From an uncultured Ruminococcus sp. (lineage in GTDB: Bacteria; Bacillota; Clostridia; Oscillospirales; Acutalibacteraceae): a stretch of DNA of 6,496 bases. This document shows, one piece after another, positions 1 to 4,400 of this stretch; within the stretch, counting starts at the first letter, position 1; every line of letters starts with the position of its first letter. The DNA is taken from assembly GCA_902767285.1 (NCBI GenBank), contig CACXHC010000268.1, forward strand, positions 1 through 6,496, in the 5' to 3' direction. The position numbers were made by a program, and so were the translations under genes. The notes beneath the pieces are model-generated. The model saw only the letters and a program-made list of their open reading frames with translations. It did no database searches and was not told the origin of the DNA.

Positions 1-103
1 GCTTTTCGGATTTACTTGCTATGGTTGCTTGAGCGTTATTCTTTGTGCATTTTGACGATGACCTCTGAAATTTGCTCATTTATAGTTCAGATATAATACA
101 ACT
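1..103. other. Left-edge stretch without a supportable gene
   Basis: No start codon here leads to a credible protein. Three plus-strand frames could each be the last codons of a gene entering from the left: stops at 30-32, 52-54 and 94-96. None of the resulting short tails is recognisable, so I cannot choose. The stretch is richer in G+C than the divergent promoter region further right. The octamer TTGACGAT occurs at 52-59 and again at 118-125. The first bases (GCTTTT) resemble the end of the T-run terminator at 185-190. I see no tRNA or other known RNA. Confidence 0.4.
92..97 (+). promoter_or_regulatory. Candidate -10 box for the structured RNA
   Basis: A perfect TATAAT lies at 92-97. Transcription starting about seven bases downstream (around 104) would begin just before the closing stem of the RNA candidate, which starts at 108. 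This placement is the main argument for a promoter. There is no good -35 box at 17-bp spacing (69-74 reads AATTTG) and no TG extension, so the promoter would be weak or activator-dependent, or the match may be chance. Confidence 0.35.
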
Positions 104-194
104 CTCACTCCTCGGTCTTGACGATATATGCTGAAAGTGTACATCTGCGGAGATGTTGCGAACAACGTGATAAAGACGGAGGAGGCTTTTTTTT
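104..194 (+). ncRNA. Candidate small structured RNA, family not recognised
   Basis: Positions 108-119 (CTCCTCGGTCTT) pair with 173-184 (AAGACGGAGGAG) to give 11 base pairs and one G-G mismatch, closing a loop of 53 nt. Inside the loop, 141-146 and 151-156 form a perfect 6-bp hairpin (ACATCT/AGATGT, loop GCGG). An alternative hairpin pairs GTTG 155-158 with CAAC 163-166 around a CGAA loop. The two hairpins share bases 153-156 and cannot both form fully. The stem is followed by G, C and eight T residues. No long reading frame overlaps it. It does not match the riboswitch, 6S, SRP or T-box consensus features I know. It could be a trans-acting small RNA, the 3' UTR and terminator of a gene to the left, or an attenuator remnant. 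The start at 104 is inferred from the -10 box. Confidence 0.4.
173..194 (+). terminator. Rho-independent-type terminator (3' arm and T-run)
   Basis: The 3' arm of the closing stem (173-184) is followed by GC and then T at 187-194, on the plus strand. The long loop makes this unlike a compact terminator hairpin, but a purine-rich arm against a T-run is typical of transcript ends in Firmicutes. The polarity fits a transcript entering from the left or starting near 104, convergent with the minus-strand gene that ends at 222. No equivalent T-run is seen on the minus strand just after that gene. Confidence 0.5.
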
Positions 195-221
195 CTTGCT
201 ATTGCGTACTTAAGTTATTTG

Positions 222-860
222 CTAAAACTTGTCTCTAAAAAGATTAGTTTTTATAATGAGATCGGAATCAAAGTCTTCTACGCTTGCTTTTTGAATTTTG
301 CGTACCGAAATAATAATGCGGTCTTCTTCGGTAGCCTGTGCATAAAGACTATATAAACCAAAATCTTTATTTGAACAAAAAAGTACTGCAATAGGAGTAA
401 TTCTTTTTTTGTATAACATTCCGTTCTTTTTCTTTGGAGCTGCTTTTAAAACAGATTCAATAATGGAATCATCATTCATCATTTGTATTATTTTTACAAA
501 TATAAGGGTTCTTTTGCGTATTTGTTCCGATGTTAATTTTTGTGTTCCGTTTACAACATGAAAATTGTAATAATCAACTTTGCGGTTTTGATATTTGTCA
601 TGAAATTGCTTGTCCGCATCGATCGGATCATAAAAAATGTCGTCAGAAGAACTTTTTCCTGTTATATAACTGCCAAAATCACTCCATATTTCATAAAAGC
701 TCTGGCTTAAATCAACCGTAACTGTAATTTTTTTGTCATCAATGTTAAAAACTTTTTGCCTGTTTGAAAAATCTTTAAACATTCCGGTAGAATCATCTAA
801 AACATCGATGTAAAAATCTTTCTGAACATTATCAATCGTGCTGTAATCGAAATTTTCCAT
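222..860 (-). CDS. Unrecognised 212-residue protein, divergent from the operon
   Basis: I do not recognise this protein. The start at 860 is supported by GAGGT (complement of 869-873) eight bases upstream and by a promoter at 892-920; the stop is TAG. The product is soluble and charged, with no signal peptide, membrane segment or cysteine cluster. The N-terminal third is acidic (an aspartate-rich stretch around residues 15-30, a beta-like run KKITVTVDL at 43-51). A Ser/Asp-rich linker follows at about 69-75. Residues 111-139 look helical, followed by a lysine cluster at 143-145 (PKKKNG). A hydrophobic strand, TPIAVLFCS, spans 155-163, and a last strand RIIISV spans 181-186. The gene is transcribed away from the DUF4132 operon, sharing its intergenic region. 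It may be a partner or an unrelated cargo gene; no DNA-binding helix-turn-helix is evident, so I do not call it a regulator. Confidence 0.75.
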   Translation of the reverse strand: MENFDYSTIDNVQKDFYIDVLDDSTGMFKDFSNRQKVFNIDDKKITVTVDLSQSFYEIWSDFGSYITGKSSSDDIFYDPIDADKQFHDKYQNRKVDYYNFHVVNGTQKLTSEQIRKRTLIFVKIIQMMNDDSIIESVLKAAPKKKNGMLYKKRITPIAVLFCSNKDFGLYSLYAQATEEDRIIISVRKIQKASVEDFDSDLIIKTNLFRDKF

Positions 861-868
861 AAAATATT

Positions 869-873
869 ACCTC
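869..873 (-). promoter_or_regulatory. Ribosome binding site of the minus-strand gene
   Basis: On the minus strand this reads GAGGT, eight bases from the ATG at 860. It fixes the start over the internal Met at residue 27. Confidence 0.7.
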
Positions 874-891
874 AATTTACATAGTAATTTA

Positions 892-920
892 ATTTTATCA
901 TGATAAAAAATATATATCAA
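892..920 (-). promoter_or_regulatory. SigA-type promoter of the minus-strand gene
   Basis: On the minus strand, a -35 box TTGATA (915-920) and a -10 box TAAAAT (892-897) are separated by exactly 17 bases. A TGA directly before the -10 gives an extended -10 motif. The predicted start near 885 leaves a leader of about 25 bases containing the ribosome binding site. The -10 and its extension lie inside a perfect palindrome, suggesting repressor control. Confidence 0.55.
893..908. promoter_or_regulatory. 16-bp perfect palindrome, possible operator
   Basis: TTTTATCATGATAAAA is its own reverse complement over all 16 bases, centred between 900 and 901. It covers most of the -10 box and the extended -10 TGA of the minus-strand promoter, so a dimeric repressor bound here would block that promoter. 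AT-rich DNA produces palindromes by chance, but eight-base arms with no mismatch are uncommon. The regulator is not identifiable from this window. Confidence 0.4.
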
Positions 921-946
921 TATCAATAACATTACTGTGATTTGAT

Positions 947-969
947 TTACAAAAATGTAATATTTACAT
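947..969. promoter_or_regulatory. Cluster of alternating TTACA/TGTAA half-sites
   Basis: TTACA at 947-951, TGTAA at 956-960 and TTACAT at 964-969 form two overlapping inverted repeats: 5-bp arms with a 4-base gap, then 6-bp arms with a 3-base gap. The cluster ends 18 bases upstream of the plus-strand -35 box, a position typical for activator or repressor sites. A further TTACAT is at 876-881. Assignment as a binding site is inference. Confidence 0.3.
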
Positions 970-987
970 ATTGCGTATTTATATTTA

Positions 988-1016
988 TTGAAATTGCCAA
1001 TGCGATATGATATAAT
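988..1016 (+). promoter_or_regulatory. SigA-type promoter of the two-gene operon
   Basis: TTGAAA (988-993) and a consensus TATAAT (1011-1016) are separated by exactly 17 bases. TGA directly before the -10 (1008-1010) gives an extended -10 motif. Predicted transcription start is near 1023, leaving a leader of about 29 bases. This is the strongest promoter match in the window and reads into the small gene at 1052 and then the giant gene at 1487. Confidence 0.75.
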
Positions 1017-1034
1017 TGAAAAAATAGACTTTTT

Positions 1035-1040
1035 GGGGGA
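1035..1040 (+). promoter_or_regulatory. Ribosome binding site of the 139-residue gene
   Basis: GGGGGA lies 11 bases before the ATG at 1052. The spacing is slightly long, but there is no other purine-rich site in the leader. Confidence 0.55.
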
Positions 1041-1051
1041 TAGCACCTTAT

Positions 1052-1471
1052 ATGAGAGAGCTAAATGTTAATGTTAAATCTGTTTCCGGAAAGAAAAGTA
1101 AAATAAGAACAATGAAAATTATGTACGAAAATGTAAATACAGTAGGCGAACTTATTAAAGCAACTGTAAAATATTGTGTTAATGATTACAACGAAAGAAA
1201 AGATAATTCAGATTTACTTACACTGCTTTTGCCTGAATCAATAGCAGATAAAGCTACTCAAGGTAAAATATCTTTTAACGAAAATCACGGAGATAATTAC
1301 GCAAATTTGGAAAAAGCCGAATCCGATGCCATTCAAGCATTTTTAGACGGAATTGTTGTAATATTTGCCGATGATAAAAAATTAGAAAATATCGATGAAG
1401 AAATAAATATAGAAAATATTGACAGTCTAACATTTATAAAATTAACTATGCTTGCAGGTAGAATGTGGTAA
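1052..1471 (+). CDS. Small protein with predicted beta-grasp (ubiquitin/MoaD-like) fold
   Basis: The 139-residue acidic protein is the first gene of the operon. Residues 3-11 and 18-28 look like two beta strands forming a hairpin. They are followed by a helix at 30-48 (TVGELIKATVKYCVNDYNER), the beta-beta-alpha start of a beta-grasp domain. An insert with LLLPESI (58-64) and a helix at 85-98 comes next. The C-terminal part has a strand GIVVIFADD (100-108), a turn with LENIDEEINI (111-120) and a last strand DSLTFIKLTMLAGR (124-137). This ending resembles the 'D-x-V-x-F-I-P-P-v-A-G-G' tail of MoaD/ThiS, but Gly136 is followed by Arg-Met-Trp, not a terminal Gly-Gly, so a classical thiocarboxylate carrier is unlikely unless the tail is trimmed. 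Only 15 bases separate it from the giant gene, so the two are probably co-translated and may interact. The fold is my inference; no named family is claimed. Confidence 0.8.
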   Translation: MRELNVNVKSVSGKKSKIRTMKIMYENVNTVGELIKATVKYCVNDYNERKDNSDLLTLLLPESIADKATQGKISFNENHGDNYANLEKAESDAIQAFLDGIVVIFADDKKLENIDEEINIENIDSLTFIKLTMLAGRMW

Positions 1472-1476
1472 AGGAG
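1472..1476 (+). promoter_or_regulatory. Ribosome binding site of the giant gene
   Basis: AGGAG (AAGGAG counting the last base of the preceding TAA) lies 10 bases before the ATG at 1487. It overlaps the end of the upstream gene's stop codon, linking the two genes in one transcript, and decides the start of the giant protein. Confidence 0.75.
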
Positions 1477-1486
1477 TATTTGCGTA

Positions 1487-4400
1487 ATGAGATATTTTAA
1501 CGAAATAATAAAAAATTATAATCAGCAGTTTGAAAAAGATCACGAACACCAAATTAAAAAATTGAGTGAGATAAAACAGAAAGTAGTAAAATTCATTATT
1601 ACGGGTGATAATAAATACGAAATGAAAATACCTCCGAGTGAAAAAATAGACTGCCTTTCTGCTTTTGTAAAGGATAATTACGGAGATATTGTAGATTTAC
1701 TTATCCCAAAACATTTTATTGAAGATTTTTACAACTCCTGTGATAATTTTAAGAAATATCAAATTTCCCGAGGTTATTATAGAAGAAGTTATAGAAGTAA
1801 TAACAGTAGTTACTTTTTAGATAACATCTTTCCTTTGATGTCCGATTATTATTTACTTGGTTTTTTGGACACTCAAAATGAAGGTATGAAACTGTTCGTA
1901 TGTAATGAGTACGAGGATGACAAAAAAAGCGTATACAGCTATATCAGACGTAAAGAAAATATAATTGCCACTCGTATAAATGCAGGAGATACTAATGTCA
2001 TAGATGTCATAAAAGATATGATGACAAGCGAAAACAACACTAACATATTGAGTTATATCGTAATTAGAGCGGTTGTTATGTCTGAAAATGCCGAGCTTCA
2101 TGACCTTTTGTGCAAACTGCTTGTTGCTGCTCGATTGTCCGAGGGGTTACGTCAAGCTATATGTGAATCTGCCGACTGCGGAGTTACGGATTCGTTCAAA
2201 AAAATCTTAACTACAATAAAAGAAAATGATCTTATCAGATTTTCTTCAGTAAAACGTTCAGTTGGTACATGGACGGGTATTTGTAGATATGGTGATCCCG
2301 ATCGACTTGCTCAAAAAATTCTTGATGATGCTGTATACGTTGTCCAAAGCCGTCAGAATTGTCTTGATTACATAAATACAACCGATGCTGTTCATGTGTT
2401 TTTAGGGTTGTGGGGACTCAGTTTTTATGACGTTCAAGATACCATAGATGTAATATCAGAAATAACAGGCATTACAAAAAACACTACCGGTATTTCGACA
2501 AATCCCATTCAGCTTATGACCATAGGCTATTTTTGTGATAATGTAGATATTAATCGACTTTCCAAAAAAATTTCTCATATCGTTCTTGAATCAAATCCGC
2601 AAGATTATAAATTGTTTTCGATGTATTATAGTAGTTACACATATTTCGGTTATGTTCCGAGAAATCCTTTTAGACCTCAAGATAAAGAACAAAATTTCAA
2701 AGTTCCCGAAGCAGTTGATGTCGAAAATGCCGAAAAACATTACAATATTCTTTTGGGAATGTTTAATGCCATGCCCAAAAAGAAAATTGTTTTTGAACAG
2801 ATACTTTTTCCTTGGTACTCAAGCGAAATCAGCAAGAGCGATATTTTGAATTGTATGCTTGATATAGCTATGGGACTTGATGATGACAGTAAAATTGAGT
2901 TTTTGGGCAGTCACATATCGGATTTTGATACAGATTCTCGTTCTAATGTCGTAGATGCTGTCGGTGAAAAACTGAGAACACCAAAACAGCGTGAAATTCT
3001 TATTAATGCTATTGCTGATAAAGAATCTTCTACCCGTTGTCATGCAGTTAAAATAATCAAAGGTATAACTCTAACCGATGAGGATTATCAAAAAATAGAA
3101 TTGTTTGCAAAATATAAAACCGCTGATTTGCGTGAAGGTGTAATAGAACTTCTCAAATCTCAAAGTGTAGAAAATTTAAAAAGATCTATTTCGAGAATGG
3201 TGCTTTCTAAAGACGAGAATATTCGTTTAGCGTCGTTGGATCTACTTATTTTCGGTATTGCCAATTATACTGATGTAGATTTCTCAGCTGAAAAAGAGTC
3301 TGCCTTGAATATAGTAAATCCCAGTGACCGTGAGCAAATTCTCATAAATGAAGTAACGTCCTCAAACGAAGATAAAAAAGTGCTTTCCGCTGAAAATGGA
3401 TATGGATTGTATGATCCCAATGTCAGTATATCTTTTACAAAGATAAAACCAAATATAAAAATCGTAAAAAAATATTTTTCTTCTGTTAAAATAAAAGATA
3501 TAACTCAGATGTATGTTGATCTTCTTAGTATAATAGACGAAAATGCGAATCTTGAGTTTAGAGGCTGGAATGGGGAAGAGCGACTTTTAGGAAATCTCGG
3601 TGATTTGTATTGTCAATGGTCTCGTGATTACAAGGAAAGAGAAAAGCAAAAATTGCACGAGGTTACCCCTTTCAGAGAATTATGGTCTGAGTATTACAAA
3701 AAAAGTATAAGGACTCCCGAAAGATTTCATGCTCTTTATTTTATATTAAAACAAAACCGTCCCCAGAATCTCGTACAAAAATCAGCTGATATTTTCCAAA
3801 AAAATGAAAAACTGTTTTTTGGTGATATTGCTGAATATGATGAAAAAAAATACCTGTATCCGAAAGATGTGAGATTCAAAAACCCTGCTTTCTTTAGAAC
3901 GTTGGAGAGTATTTTGGCATGTATACGCAGTGAATTTGAGTTGTTTAATTTACCTTTGGAAGTTGTGCAAAATATCGTTTTATATGTAGCACGGGAGCTA
4001 AAAGATAACGAAATAATACTTGAGCGAGATACATCAAATAGTTGGCAGAGTCGTTTTTACAAATACACGTCCTCATTTTTTGTATCGTCGGCGGCAAATC
4101 AATTAAAAAATCTAATAGATGAAGATTTTGAAACAAATTTCCGCATACTCTATGAATTGGATTTGAGAAATACACAAATAGATAATATCATAAAAGGACG
4201 TACAGAAAATAACTCCCAATCAAATTATTATAATAACAACTCTTTTGTTGATATGTGTGTTTATATACAGGCTTATATGGATGGTATAATAACATCTGAT
4301 AATATGTATAAGGTCATATTTGAGGTGTATACTTTACCGGAATCTTTCCGCAGTCTCGGAGAAATTTTTCATTTTTCGCTGTATTCATCGAATATAAAAA

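Larger units (their letters stand above)
15..202. repeat. Short imperfect direct repeat flanking the RNA candidate
   Basis: CTTGCTAT occurs at 15-22 and at 195-202, exactly 180 bases apart. Each copy is preceded by GCTTTT (1-6 and 185-190), and each is followed within about 18 bases by a CTTGAGC/CTTAA and GTTATT pattern. The similarity is short and gapped, so it may be chance. It is also what one would see if a second copy of the RNA-terminator unit ended just left of the window. Confidence 0.2.

Noticed and set aside
58..96. A 12-codon plus-strand frame, possible leader peptide for the RNA candidate
   Set aside because: No ribosome binding site, no run of regulatory codons, and it overlaps the proposed -10 box, so it would lie upstream of the transcript.
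530..721. Plus-strand open frame of 63 codons
   Set aside because: It is antisense to the well-supported 212-residue gene and has no purine-rich site or promoter; cysteine/histidine-rich text here is a shadow.
1853..2101. Minus-strand open frame of 82 codons with hydrophobic residues resembling membrane segments
   Set aside because: It is antisense to the giant gene in a region with conserved DUF5724-type sequence; hydrophobicity is an effect of reading AT-rich codons in reverse.
2586..3043. Overlapping plus and minus short frames as possible small genes or a frameshift in the giant gene
   Set aside because: The giant frame reads through this stretch without a stop and keeps family-like helical sequence, so no frameshift is needed.
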